A stretch of DNA of 64,000 nucleotides from CAVWSM01 sp963798505 (GTDB lineage Bacteria; Actinomycetota; Actinomycetes; Jiangellales; Jiangellaceae), in the NCBI GenBank assembly GCA_963798505.1, contig CAWCTX010000005.1, positions 124,001-188,000 on the forward strand. The letters run 5' to 3'. The notes below the pieces were generated by a model. It did no database searches and was not told the DNA's origin. It was given only the letters and a program-made list of their open reading frames with translations. Of this stretch, positions 29,914-39,315 are shown one piece after another. Both the position numbers and the translations under genes were made by a program. Numbering within the stretch: position 1 is the stretch's first letter; every line of letters starts with the position of its first letter.

Positions 29914-30402
29914 ATGGCTGTGGGCAAGCTTGACGACGACGCGCGCTGGCTCAACCGTGCGGTGGAGCTTGCGGCACACAACGTGTTGCTCGGCGGCGGG
30001 CCGTTCGGGGCCGTCGTGGTCAAGGACGGCAAGGGAATCGCCGAGGCCGCCAACGGGGTCGTCCGCACTCTTGATCCGACTGCGCACGCAGAGGTGCTCG
30101 CCATCAGGGCCGCCTGCCAGACGTTGCAGACGCACGACCTGTCAGGTGGCGTGCTTTACGCGTCCTGCGAGCCATGCCCGATGTGCTTGACGGCCGCCAT
30201 GTGGGCTCGGGTCGACCGCGTCGTCTTCGCCGCCGACCACACTCAGGCGGCGGCCGCGGGGTTCGACGACGGGCTCTTCTACGAGATGCTCGGGCAACCG
30301 CGCGAGGAGTGGCGCGTCCCCGTCGTGCAACAGCGTCCACTGCCCGACGACAACGCCCCGTTCGACGCGTGGAATGCCCACCCGGGACGGGCGGAGTACT
30401 GA
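29914..30402 (+). CDS. Nucleoside deaminase (guanine/cytidine deaminase-like zinc enzyme)
   Basis: 162 aa. Zinc motif of the CDA fold: HAE at residues 58-60 (PTAHAEVLAI) and PCPMC (Cys88, Cys91) in YASCEPCPMCLTA. The C-terminal region DGLFYEMLGQPREEWRVPVVQQ is like the guanine deaminase (GuaD) branch more than tRNA adenosine deaminase. Stands alone after the DUF222 remnant, convergent with the flavoprotein gene. Exact base unknown. Confidence 0.88.
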   Translation: MAVGKLDDDARWLNRAVELAAHNVLLGGGPFGAVVVKDGKGIAEAANGVVRTLDPTAHAEVLAIRAACQTLQTHDLSGGVLYASCEPCPMCLTAAMWARVDRVVFAADHTQAAAAGFDDGLFYEMLGQPREEWRVPVVQQRPLPDDNAPFDAWNAHPGRAEY

Positions 30403-30408
30403 CCGGGG

Positions 30409-31386
30409 TCAGCCCGCGCCGCCCGACGAATGCCCCGGGAACACGTGCGCTGACGGGTCGATGGCGACGGCTGCGTTGTTGACCGCCGTCGCCGCCTCGC
30501 CGAAGCCGACGCTGATGAGCTTGACCTTTCCGTCATAGGTCACGATGTCGCCGGCGGCGAACACCCGCGTCAGCGACGTTCGCATCGCCGAGTCCACGAC
30601 GATGTGCCGCTTCTCCTGCGCGAGCCCCCACGTCGTGAACGGACCGAGATCTGCCGTGAAGCCGAGCGCCGCGACGACCACCTGGACATCGAGCAGCTCG
30701 CGCTCCTGCGAGACGTTGTGGAAGATCTCCACGGCCTCGACATGGCCGTCACCGACGATGCGCGAGACCTCGTACGGTGTCAGCACCCGCGCCGACGACT
30801 GGAGCACCGCGTCGACGGTGGCCTGGTGAGCACGGAACGCCGCACGACGGTGGATCAGCGTTACCGACCGCGCCCGCGGCTCGAGGCTCTGCGCCCAGTC
30901 GAAGGCCGAGTCGCCGCCGCCGACGATGAGCACGTCCTGGCCCGCGAGCTCGTCGAGCCGCGGCACGAAGTACATCAAACCGTGGTTCTCGAAGTCGCGA
31001 CCGTCGGGCAGTGGCCGAGGCGTGAACGTGCCGATGCCGCCAGTGATGATGACCGCCTTGGCGCTCACGACGTGGTTGCGATGCGTCGTCACGTCGACGT
31101 GGTTGACGGTCACGGTGAGGTGCTCCGCGCGGTGTCCGAGCAGGTAGACCGGGTGCGCGGTCGCGGCCTGCTCGGCGAGCGCGTCGACCAGGTCCTGCCC
31201 CTTGATGGCCGGGAATCCTGCGACGTCGTAGATCAGCTTCTCCGGGTAGAGCGCGCTGACCTGGCCGCCCAGCTCGGGCAGCGAGTCCATGACGGCCACG
31301 GACAGGCCGCGGAATCCCGCATAGTAGGCGGCATAGAGACCGGCCGGGCCAGCACCCACGATGAGCAGGTCGACCTTCTCGGTCAT
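30409..31386 (-). CDS. NAD(P)/FAD oxidoreductase, thioredoxin-reductase-like ferredoxin-NADP+ reductase
   Basis: 325 aa. ATG at 31386 is preferred because AGGATG sits 7 bases upstream; an ATG at 31395 has no spacer. FAD motif DLLIVGAGPAGLYAAYYAG, NAD(P) motif QDVLIVGGGDSAFDWA, and a C-terminal FAD contact VFAAGDIVTYDGKVKLISVGFGEAA. The CxxC redox pair of true thioredoxin reductases is absent, which fits the YumC-type ferredoxin/flavodoxin-NADP+ reductases. Its electron partner is not evident nearby. Confidence 0.88.
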   Translation of the reverse strand: MTEKVDLLIVGAGPAGLYAAYYAGFRGLSVAVMDSLPELGGQVSALYPEKLIYDVAGFPAIKGQDLVDALAEQAATAHPVYLLGHRAEHLTVTVNHVDVTTHRNHVVSAKAVIITGGIGTFTPRPLPDGRDFENHGLMYFVPRLDELAGQDVLIVGGGDSAFDWAQSLEPRARSVTLIHRRAAFRAHQATVDAVLQSSARVLTPYEVSRIVGDGHVEAVEIFHNVSQERELLDVQVVVAALGFTADLGPFTTWGLAQEKRHIVVDSAMRTSLTRVFAAGDIVTYDGKVKLISVGFGEAATAVNNAAVAIDPSAHVFPGHSSGGAG

Positions 31387-31445
31387 GACACCCATCCTGA
31401 CTCATTGCGCCCCGTCTCGACGGGATCACCTATCCTCGCGAAGCG

Positions 31446-32454
31446 ATGACTGACCAGCCATGGGCGCCCGGCGCCGCGACCGGAGTGGGCTCGCTGCCGC
31501 TCGACGACCCGATGGAAGCGGCGCGGCTGGTGTTCGGCGAGCTGCCCGACCTGCCACATGTGCCCGAGCTCCCGAGCCGGGGGGCCGGCGCCGACATGGT
31601 CGGCCGTACGGCATCGCTGCTCGTCGACATCGCCGTGGACCTGCAGCCGGCGGGGTGGCGAGTGACCGACCGCCCCGGCCGTGACCACCGGAGGGCGGTG
31701 TCGTTCCTGGGGCAGGACCTCGACGCCGTGGAGGAGATCGGCGACGGCTATGCAGGCCCGCTCAAGGTCCAGGTGACCGGGCCACTCACCCTGGCGGCGA
31801 CCCTGGAACGGGCCCGCGGCGACCGCGTGCTCGCCGACCATGGCGCCCGCCGCGACTTGGCCCAGTCGCTCGCCGAGGGTGTGGCCGAGCATGTCAACGA
31901 GGTCCGTCGGCGGCTGCCCGGGGCAACCGTGCTGCTGCAGCTCGACGAGCCGTCGCTGCCAGCCGTGCTCGCGGGCGCGGTGCCCACGATCAGCGGATTC
32001 GGCCGGCTCCGCTCCGTGCAGCAGGCCGAGGCGGAGCAGGCGCTGCGCGGGGTGCTGCAAGCGGCCGACGCGTACGGCATCGTGCACTGCTGCGCACAGG
32101 GTGTGCCGCTGGGCGTGCTGCGTGGTGCGGGAGCGCAGGCGGTGTCGTTCGATCTCGCTCTCGTCGAGCCGGCCGAGGTGGACGCGTTCGCCGAGGCGGT
32201 CGACGCCGGGCTCGCGCTGTGGGTCGGCGCCGTCCCACCCAGCGCGGCCCACTCAGGACACCTCCGACGCCGTCGCGACCAGGGTGTCCTCGTTCTGGCA
32301 GCGGCTCGGCTTCGACGAGGAGCGGGCCGCGACACAGACCGTCGTCACGCCCGCATGTGGGCTCGCCGGCGCCGACCCTGCATGGGCACGCCAGGCGCTG
32401 CGACTCGTACGGGAGGCGGGCCGGAAGGTGGCCGGCACAGAGCCGCTCGGCTGA
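31446..32454 (+). CDS. Short MetE-like (B12-independent methionine synthase C-terminal type) protein, frameshifted
   Basis: UROD/MetE-like TIM barrel of about 335 aa, half the length of full MetE. Starts ATG at 31446; motifs TGVGSLPLDDP, LKVQVTGPLTLA, LLQLDEPSLPAVL and the zinc-ligand stretch GIVHCCAQGVPL. After LWVGAV the frame is lost. The rest (HPARPTQDTSD, FWQRLGFDEE, TVVTPACGLAGADPAW with the last zinc Cys) is in the next frame and ends at 32454. Removing one C of 32234-32236 restores it. If the shift is ignored, the ORF runs on into the patatin gene and gives a false fusion. Family members may act in methionine synthesis or methyl transfer; substrate not known. Confidence 0.83.
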
Positions 32455-32501
32455 CCTCACGGCCGTTGTATCTCGTGCCCGTCGAGCCGGCTCTTCAGGC
32501 C

Positions 32502-33518
32502 ATGACAGAACTGAAGGCCGACCTCGTCATGGAAGGCGGCGGGGTCAAGGGCATTGCCTTGGTCGGCGCCGTGTCAGTGCTCGAGGAGCACGGGTACACG
32601 TTCCCGCGGATCGCCGGCACGTCGGCCGGGTCGATCGTTGGCGCACTGATGGCCGCCGGCAAGTCGGCAGGGCAGTTGCACGACATCATGAAGGCGACCG
32701 ACTTCCGGAGGTTCCAGGACCGCTCGTTCCTTGACCGGATTCCTGTCGTCGGAAAGGGCGTCTCGCTGCTCGGCGACCAAGGGATCTATGAGGGGAAGTA
32801 CTTCAAGCAGTGGCTGCGCGAGCAGCTTCCCGGCGATCGCCAGGCGTTTGCCGGCCTCAGGCTGCCGCCTGACCCCAACAGCACCCTGGCCGAGCACGAG
32901 CGCTACCGCCTGGTCGTCATGGCGTCGGACGTCTCGCTGCGCCGTGTCGTACGACTTCCTTGGCACTACAAGTCCGTCTACGGGCTCCCGGCCGACAAGC
33001 AGTCGGTGGTTGATGCCGTACGAGCCTCGATGTCGATCCCGTTCTTCTTCGAGCCGGTGCAGCTCGAGCACGCTCGGGATGGCGACGACGACGACGTTCG
33101 ACGGTCCACGCTCGTCGACGGAGGCATGCTCTCGAACTTCCCGGTCGAGGTGTTCGACCGCAGCGACGGTGCCGCGCCTCGCTGGCCCACCTTTGGCATC
33201 AAGCTGTCGTCCAGGCCGGATGCGCGGCGTATCCCGAAGGTCCCCAACGGCCCGCTTTCGCTGACTCTGGCGATGATCGCGACCATGACGTCGTGGTACG
33301 ACGGGATGCACATCGACCGCCCGGAGGTGTGCGCGCGAACGATCTTCGTTGACACGTTCGGCATCAGCGCGACCTCGTTCGATCTCACGCCTGCGCAGCA
33401 GGACAGGCTGTACGAGAGCGGTCGCGCCGCGGCGACCAGGTTCCTCGCCTCCTGGGACTTCGACGAGTACGTCGCGACCTACCGGACGCCGGCCAGATCC
33501 GAGCCCGTCGTGGCGTAG
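32502..33518 (+). CDS. Patatin-like phospholipase
   Basis: 338 aa from ATG at 32502. Serine hydrolase with the catalytic Ser-Asp dyad. Oxyanion loop EGGGVKGIALVGA, nucleophile elbow GTSAGS (Ser41), and the Asp motif VDGGMLSNFPVEVF. No signal peptide, so probably cytosolic. A long open frame upstream is an accident of the frame break in the preceding MetE-like gene. Substrate (phospholipid or other acyl ester) unknown. Confidence 0.9.
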   Translation: MTELKADLVMEGGGVKGIALVGAVSVLEEHGYTFPRIAGTSAGSIVGALMAAGKSAGQLHDIMKATDFRRFQDRSFLDRIPVVGKGVSLLGDQGIYEGKYFKQWLREQLPGDRQAFAGLRLPPDPNSTLAEHERYRLVVMASDVSLRRVVRLPWHYKSVYGLPADKQSVVDAVRASMSIPFFFEPVQLEHARDGDDDDVRRSTLVDGGMLSNFPVEVFDRSDGAAPRWPTFGIKLSSRPDARRIPKVPNGPLSLTLAMIATMTSWYDGMHIDRPEVCARTIFVDTFGISATSFDLTPAQQDRLYESGRAAATRFLASWDFDEYVATYRTPARSEPVVA

Positions 33519-33547
33519 CTGTCGGCGTCACCCGGCAAGATGGGCCC

Positions 33548-35696
33548 ATGGCTGATGAGGCGACCGGCACCGCGCCGACCTCCGACGACGTCCCTGCCGC
33601 CGAGCGCAACCGGCATGCCGAGGTAGCAGAGCAGGTCGAGGAAGCGCGCTACCGCTACTTCGTGCTCGACCGCCCGACGTTGTCCGACATCGACTACGAC
33701 ACCCGCATGCGCGAGCTCGAGGCGCTCGAGGAGCGCTGGCCGGCGCTGCGCACACCGGACTCACCCACGCAGAAGGTCGCGGCCGCAGTCAGCTCCGACT
33801 TCGCGCCCGTCGACCATCTCGAGCGCATGGAGAGCCTCGACAACGTCTTCACCGACGAGGGGCTCGCGGGTTGGGCCGAGCGGGTGACGCGTGAGGTGGG
33901 CGACGCCGCCGAATACCTGTGCGAGCTCAAGGTCGACGGGCTTGCCGTCAACCTGCTCTACGAGCGCGGCCGCCTGGTGCGTGGGGCCACGCGTGGCGAC
34001 GGCCGCACCGGTGAGGACGTCACTGCCAACGTTCGCACCATCGACAACGTGCCTTCGCGACTGACGGGCAGCGACCAGTTCCCGGTCCCTGATCTGCTCG
34101 AGGTCCGCGGCGAGGTCTACTTCCCGGTTGAGGGGTTCGAGGCGCTCAACGCCGAGCTCGTGGCGGCCGGCAAGCCGCCGTTCGCCAATCCGCGCAACAC
34201 CGCCGCCGGTTCGCTGCGGCAGAAGGACCCGCGGGTGACCGCATCCCGGCCGCTGCACCTGGTCTGTCATGGGATCGGGGCGCGGCGAGGCTTCGAGCCA
34301 GATCGGCAGTCGGAGGCCTATGCGGCGTTGCAGGCTTGGGGGCTGCCGGTCAGCGACCGGGTCAAGGTGCTCCGCACGCTCGACGAGGTGCGCGAGTTCA
34401 TCGGCTACTACGGCGAGCATCGCCACGATGTCGAGCACGAGATCGACGGCGTGGTCGTCAAGGTCGACCAGGTGCCGCTGCAACGGCAGCTGGGCTCGAC
34501 ATCCCGTGCGCCGCGCTGGGCGATCGCCTTCAAGTACCCGCCCGAGGAGGTCAACACCAAGCTGCTCGACATCCGCGTCAATGTCGGCCGCACCGGGCGC
34601 GTGACTCCGTACGGTGTCATGGAGCCGGTCAAGGTGTCCGGCTCGACGGTGGAGATGGCCACGCTGCATAACGCCAGCGAGGTCAAACGCAAGGGCGTGC
34701 TCATCGGCGACACCGTGGTGCTGCGCAAGGCGGGCGACGTCATCCCGGAGATCGTGGGGCCAGTGGTCGACCTGCGCGACGGCAGCGAGCGCGAGTTCGT
34801 CATGCCGTCGGTGTGCCCTGAGTGCGGAAGCGAGCTGGGGCCGGAAAAGGAAGGCGACGCCGATATTCGTTGCCCCAACGCCCGGTCGTGCCCGGCGCAG
34901 CTGCGTGAGCGGTTGTTCCACGTGGCGGGTCGTGGGGCGTTCGACATCGAGGTTCTCGGCTACGAGGCAGCGATAGCACTGCTGCAGTCCGGTGTCGTGC
35001 AGGACGAGGGCGACGTCTTCACCCTCGACGAGGCCAAGCTGTTGTCTGTGCCGCTGTTCACGCGAGCAGCGACGCGCAAGGAGCGTGAGGACGGCGCGGG
35101 GGAACGCGTCATCAGCGCCAACGGCCGCCGGCTGCTCGACAACCTCGACAAGGCCAAGAGCCAGCCGCTGTGGCGGGTGCTCGTCGCGTTGTCGATCCGG
35201 CACGTCGGGCCCACCGCGGCGCGTGCACTGGCGCAGGAGATGCGCTCGCTCGACCGCATCCAGGCCGCCTCGGCCGAGGAGCTGGCCGCCGTCGAGGGCG
35301 TCGGCCCCACGATCGGAGCGTCGGTCCGCGCCTGGTTCGACGTCGACTGGCACCGCGAGCTCGTGCGCAAATGGCGGGAGGCGGGCGTGCGCATGGCCGA
35401 CGAGGTCGACAGCTCCGTCGACGCGCACGCTGGAAGGACTGACGGTGGTCGTCACGGGGTCGCTCGCGGAGTTCTCCCGCGACGGCGCCCGGGAGGCGAT
35501 CCTCGCACGCGGCGGCAAGGCGGCCGGCTCGGTGTCGAAGGCGACGAGCTTCGTTGTGGTTGGCGACAACCCCGGCAGCAAGGCCGACAAGGCCGAGCAG
35601 CTGGGCGTGCCGATGCTCGACGAGGCTGGGTTCCAGGTGCTTCTGGCCGAGGGACCGGAGGCCGCGGCCAAGGTGGCGCGCGCGAGCGCCAGCTGA
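33548..35696 (+). CDS. ligA: NAD+-dependent DNA ligase LigA (BRCT domain frameshifted)
   Basis: Seals nicks in replication and repair. ATG at 33548. Ia domain, adenylation domain with the lysine motif CELKVDGLAVNL, NPRNTAAGSLRQKDP, EIDGVVVKVD, OB fold, zinc finger (CPEC, then CPNARSCPAQLRERLFH) and helix-hairpin-helix repeats (SIRHVGPTAARALAQE). After DEVDSSVD the frame is lost. The BRCT domain (TLEGLTVVVTGSLAEFSRD, ATSFVVVGDNPGSKADKAEQLG) continues in the next frame to 35696. One extra base near 35423 accounts for it; removal gives SVDRTLEGL and a 715-aa ligase. As given, the catalytic core is intact but ends in about 110 unrelated residues. Confidence 0.94.
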
Positions 35697-35775
35697 GGTG
35701 GCAGAAGGATCCGACATCGGCGGTCTCATCGCACCGTGGTTGTCCGTCATGATCCCACTTGACCGGGTCGCCGCG

Positions 35776-36837
35776 TCAGCGGCCGTAGGTCGAGAGCTCG
35801 ATGAGGTTGCCGTCTGGGTCGCGGATGTAGACAGATGTGATCGGGCCGAGGGTGCCGGTCCGCGGCACGGGGCCCTCGACCACGGGCACGTCGTGCTTGT
35901 CCAAACGCTCGAGCACCATGTCCATCGGCACAGAGGCGATCAGGCACAGGTCGGCCGATCCGGGCGCCGCCTGCATGGCGTGCGGCTCGATCTCGTTGCC
36001 GGCCACATGGAGGTTGATCTTCTGCCGGCCGAAGAGGAGCGAGCGGCGATCACCGCCGTACGTCACAGGGCGCATGCCGAGCACGTCCCGGTAGAACGCG
36101 ACCGTGCGGTCCATGTCGCGCACCGTGAGCACCAGATGGTCGAGGTGCTCGACGAGCTCGGTGCCCTCGGACGGCTCGGCGGAGGTCTGCACAGACACGG
36201 CGAGCGTTGCGAGGTGCGCGAGGCGGGCGACCTCGGAGTCGAGCACGTCGGGGCCGCCGTTGCGACCGACCACGATGGCGCGGTCACGGTGTCCCAGCGG
36301 CGCCGCGGCCACGAAACTGTCGCGCCATGCCTCCGGCGCCCAGTCAGCGGACGTGTCGAGGGCCGTGGCCCGGGCGATCGGCATCCAAGGCACCGCGAAC
36401 CCCGTGCTGCTGGGGCTGCCCGGTCCCGCATGCACGATCTCGAGCACACCATGCGCGCGCCGCACGACGAGTGCCCAGTCGGCGTGGAACACCTCGGGCG
36501 CAACGCGAACGAGGGTGCGCTCGGCCTGGTCCGGCTCCTCCGTCAGCGCCTCGACGGCCTCGAGGTCCCGGTGCAGCCCGTCGCCGGCCATGTAGTGCCC
36601 GACGTACTCGACTCGTACGCCCTCGACCCTCTGGCAGGCACTGACCAGGCCGTCGGGCATCCGCCCCGGCGGCAAATCGACGACGAAGTCGTCGACCGCT
36701 GTGCCGTCATCGAGGTGCTCGACGACATCGACCGCGAGGATGTCGGCGTCGACCCGACCTAGTGCGGTGGCGATCGCACCCAGAGCACCGGGGCGATCGG
36801 GGACGACCACGCGCAGCAGGTACGACACGGCTGTCAT
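35776..36837 (-). CDS. ACT-domain protein fused to a VOC (glyoxalase-like) domain
   Basis: 353 aa in one uninterrupted frame. Residues 1-75 are an ACT domain (YLLRVVVPDRPGALGAIATALGRVDADILAVDVVE). The middle (about 90-205) is the GAF-like region usual for actinobacterial ACT proteins encoded near gatCAB. From about residue 225 there is a complete vicinal-oxygen-chelate domain: LDHLVLTVRDMDRTVAFYRDVLGM, LCLIASVPMDMVLERL, ITSVYIRDPDGNLIELSTYG, including His and Glu positions used for metal binding. ACT suggests amino-acid sensing; the VOC part suggests small-molecule binding or catalysis. Function not known. Confidence 0.82.
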   Translation of the reverse strand: MTAVSYLLRVVVPDRPGALGAIATALGRVDADILAVDVVEHLDDGTAVDDFVVDLPPGRMPDGLVSACQRVEGVRVEYVGHYMAGDGLHRDLEAVEALTEEPDQAERTLVRVAPEVFHADWALVVRRAHGVLEIVHAGPGSPSSTGFAVPWMPIARATALDTSADWAPEAWRDSFVAAAPLGHRDRAIVVGRNGGPDVLDSEVARLAHLATLAVSVQTSAEPSEGTELVEHLDHLVLTVRDMDRTVAFYRDVLGMRPVTYGGDRRSLLFGRQKINLHVAGNEIEPHAMQAAPGSADLCLIASVPMDMVLERLDKHDVPVVEGPVPRTGTLGPITSVYIRDPDGNLIELSTYGR

Positions 36838-36879
36838 CCTTCCCTGCCCGTGTTACGCGTTCGTGACGGGTGCCACCGG

Positions 36880-37530
36880 CTAGCCGGTTCCGCGCAGCCA
36901 AGCCAGCACGGCGAGGACTCGGCGGTGATCCTGGTCGGCCGGCAGCAGGCCGAGCTTTCCGAAGATGTTGGAGACGTGCTTCTCGACCGCGCCATCGCTG
37001 ACGACGAGGCTGGCCGCGATGGCCGAGTTGGACCTGCCTTGAGCCATCAGCTCGAGCACCTCGCGCTCCCGCGGCGTGAGTGTGTCGATCGGGTCGCTGG
37101 CGCGGCGCCGGACGAGCAGCTGGGCGACGACCTCGGGATCCAGGACGGAGCCTCCTGACGACACCGTGGCGAGCGCGTCGGCCAGTGCGTCGAGGTCCTG
37201 GACGCGGTCCTTCAGGAGATACCCGACGCCACCTCGGCCGTCGGCCAGGAGCTCATGCGCGTACGACTCCTCGACGTACTGCGAAAGCACCAGCACGGCG
37301 AGCTCGGGGTGCTTGGCTCGAGCCTCGACCGCCGCCTTGAGCCCGTCGTCGGTGAAGGTCGGCGGCATGCGTACGTCGACCACCGCGATATCGGGCGTGT
37401 GCTCGTCGACCGCCCAAAGCAACGACGGGGCGTCCGCGACGGCGGCAATGACCTGGTGTCCGGTCTCCTCGATCAGGCGGACGAGTCCTTCGCGAAGCAG
37501 CATCGAGTCCTCGGCAAGGACTACGCGCAC
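36880..37530 (-). CDS. NarL/LuxR-family response regulator
   Basis: 216 aa, GTG start. Receiver domain with acidic pocket (MRVVLAEDSMLLREGL) and phospho-acceptor Asp52 in IAVVDVRMPP, Lys in YLLKDRV. C-terminal GerE/LuxR helix-turn-helix LTPREREVLELMAQGRSNSAIAA, then GAVEKHVSNIFGKLGL. It lies 21 bases after the histidine kinase gene, forming a two-component pair. Target genes not evident. Confidence 0.94.
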   Translation of the reverse strand: MRVVLAEDSMLLREGLVRLIEETGHQVIAAVADAPSLLWAVDEHTPDIAVVDVRMPPTFTDDGLKAAVEARAKHPELAVLVLSQYVEESYAHELLADGRGGVGYLLKDRVQDLDALADALATVSSGGSVLDPEVVAQLLVRRRASDPIDTLTPREREVLELMAQGRSNSAIAASLVVSDGAVEKHVSNIFGKLGLLPADQDHRRVLAVLAWLRGTG

Positions 37531-37551
37531 CTGGCCCTCCTCGGGACGTTG

Positions 37552-38847
37552 TCAGCGAGTGACCGGGATGTCGGCCCGGATGATCGTCGGCCCGCCCTCG
37601 GGGCTGGTCACGGTGAGCGCGCCGTCGATGCCCTCGACGCGGTCAACGAGGCCTGCAAGGCCGTGCCCCTTGGCCGGGTGTGCGCCGCCTTGCCCGTCGT
37701 CTTCGACCTCGACGTGGAGCGTGTCGTCACGGCGCGCGACGCGGATGTGCACGTGCTCGGCGTCGCTGTGCTTCGCGACGTTGGCGAGCGCCTCGGAAAC
37801 GACGAAGTAGGCGGCGTTCTCGACGCTGGCCGGCAGTCGCTCTCCGTCGGGCAGGGCGACGTCGAGATCGGCGCGCACGGTGCTGCGGGATGCCACCGTG
37901 GCGAGAGCGGGCCGCAGCCCGCGGTCGGCGAGGATCGGCGGTGCGATGCCGCGCGACAGCGCACGCAGCTCGGCCAGTGCCTCCGCGGTCTGAGTACGCG
38001 CCTCGGCCAGCAGGTCCCGGGCCATGTCGGGGTCGTCGGCGAGGCGACGCTCCGCGATCGACAGGTCCATGCCGAGCCGGACGAGCCGCTGCTGCGGACC
38101 GTCGTGGATGTCGCGCTCGAGCTTGCGCAGTGACGACGCCTCGGCTTCGACGACGGCAGCGCGGCTGGCTGTCAGCGTCTCGACGCGCTCCTGGAGCTCG
38201 CCCATGTGCTCGTTGCCCAGGTGGATCCGGCCGAACCCGCTCTGCAGAGCGGCGGACGCACGGATCACGAAGGGCAGCGTCACGAGCAGGAAGAGACCGA
38301 TGATCGCGTTGAGGGCACTGTCGGAGATGCCCCAGTCGAGCAGATCCGCCAGCGTCTCGCTGTCCGCGTCAGGCTCGGGCAGCCACTGGCTCCAGAACCA
38401 GTAGGTCAGGCCGCCCGCGGCTCCGGCCCACCAGGTCACCGTCACGACGAACGTGAAAATCGCGATGGGGAAGATGAGCAGGCCGTGCAACGTGTCGAGC
38501 CAGGACTGCGGGTCGCGGAGCGTGCCGAGCCATCCGCGCCAGCCGGGCTGGACCCTGCGGTAGTACGCCTTCGGGATGTCCATGCCCAGGCCGCGCAGCC
38601 GGGCGCGCTCAAGGGTGGCGAACACTCTGGCCACGGCCAGCGTCAGCACGGCAAGCGGCACGCCCACCCAGATGATGAGCAGCGAGACCGACGTGACGAG
38701 CCCGGTCAGCAGAATGGTGAAGGAGGCAACGGCCAGCGGGAAGCCGGTCAGAAGGTAGGCACTCTCCCGCAGCAGACGAGGCAGCCAGCCCGTGGTGCGG
38801 GTGGCCGGAACCGCGTCAGGTGCAGGGGCGTACATCTGCTGTGTCAT
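37552..38847 (-). CDS. Sensor histidine kinase (HisKA_3, NarL-type partner)
   Basis: 431 aa. N-terminal sensor module with about four membrane helices (about residues 33-55, 57-75, 121-142, 180-197; DUF-type putative sensor domain). HisKA_3 dimerisation box with phospho-acceptor His248 in ERDIHDGPQQRLVRLGMDL. The HATPase domain shows the N box NVAKHSDAEHVHIRV and G boxes VEDDGQGG and GHGLAGLVDRVEGIDG. No extracytoplasmic loop of note, so it may sense the membrane itself. Paired with the response regulator downstream. Confidence 0.92.
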   Translation of the reverse strand: MTQQMYAPAPDAVPATRTTGWLPRLLRESAYLLTGFPLAVASFTILLTGLVTSVSLLIIWVGVPLAVLTLAVARVFATLERARLRGLGMDIPKAYYRRVQPGWRGWLGTLRDPQSWLDTLHGLLIFPIAIFTFVVTVTWWAGAAGGLTYWFWSQWLPEPDADSETLADLLDWGISDSALNAIIGLFLLVTLPFVIRASAALQSGFGRIHLGNEHMGELQERVETLTASRAAVVEAEASSLRKLERDIHDGPQQRLVRLGMDLSIAERRLADDPDMARDLLAEARTQTAEALAELRALSRGIAPPILADRGLRPALATVASRSTVRADLDVALPDGERLPASVENAAYFVVSEALANVAKHSDAEHVHIRVARRDDTLHVEVEDDGQGGAHPAKGHGLAGLVDRVEGIDGALTVTSPEGGPTIIRADIPVTR

Positions 38848-39021
38848 GCCCTTAAATGTGCGTGAGAGGGGCGCCCTGGGGACATCCGGGGCGCTGGCGT
38901 CTCCACCGTAGGGTTAACCGTAGGACGACCGCTCGCCACGGGATTACCCGGTCGGTTGTGTCGCGGCCCGACCGTAGGATGGGCCGCGTTCCCAACATCG
39001 CCGACGAAGCAGCAGGTGCCC

Positions 39022-39315
39022 ATGATCACCCGCGAGGAGGTCGCCAACCTCGCCCGGCTCGCGAGGCTGGAGCTTGCTCCCGACGAGCTCGACCATCTGG
39101 CCGGCCAGCTCGACGTCATTCTCGGCGCGGTCGCGCAGGTGTCCGAGGTCGCCGCGGCCGACATCCCGCCGACGTCGCACGCGTTGCCGCTGACCAATGT
39201 CTTCCGGCCCGACGAGGTGCGCCCCACGCTGCGTCCTGACGACGCGCTGGCCGGTGCGCCCGCGGCCGAGCAGGAGCGCTTCCGGGTCCCGCGGATCCTG
39301 GGGGAGGAGGCATGA
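39022..39315 (+). CDS. gatC: Aspartyl/glutamyl-tRNA(Asn/Gln) amidotransferase subunit C
   Basis: 97 aa from ATG at 39022 (AGCAGG upstream). Typical GatC helix MITREEVANLARLARLELAPDELDHLAGQLDVIL, read in parts, and a C-terminal tail with DALAGAPAAEQERFRVPRIL. Stabilises GatA-GatB. Overlaps gatA by 4 bp. Confidence 0.95.
   Translation: MITREEVANLARLARLELAPDELDHLAGQLDVILGAVAQVSEVAAADIPPTSHALPLTNVFRPDEVRPTLRPDDALAGAPAAEQERFRVPRILGEEA

Noticed and set aside
31446..33518. Apparent MetE-patatin fusion protein in one frame
   Set aside because: The join contains about 75 residues of Arg-rich shadow sequence. The real MetE-like C-terminus is in the next frame, and patatin has its own start at 32502.
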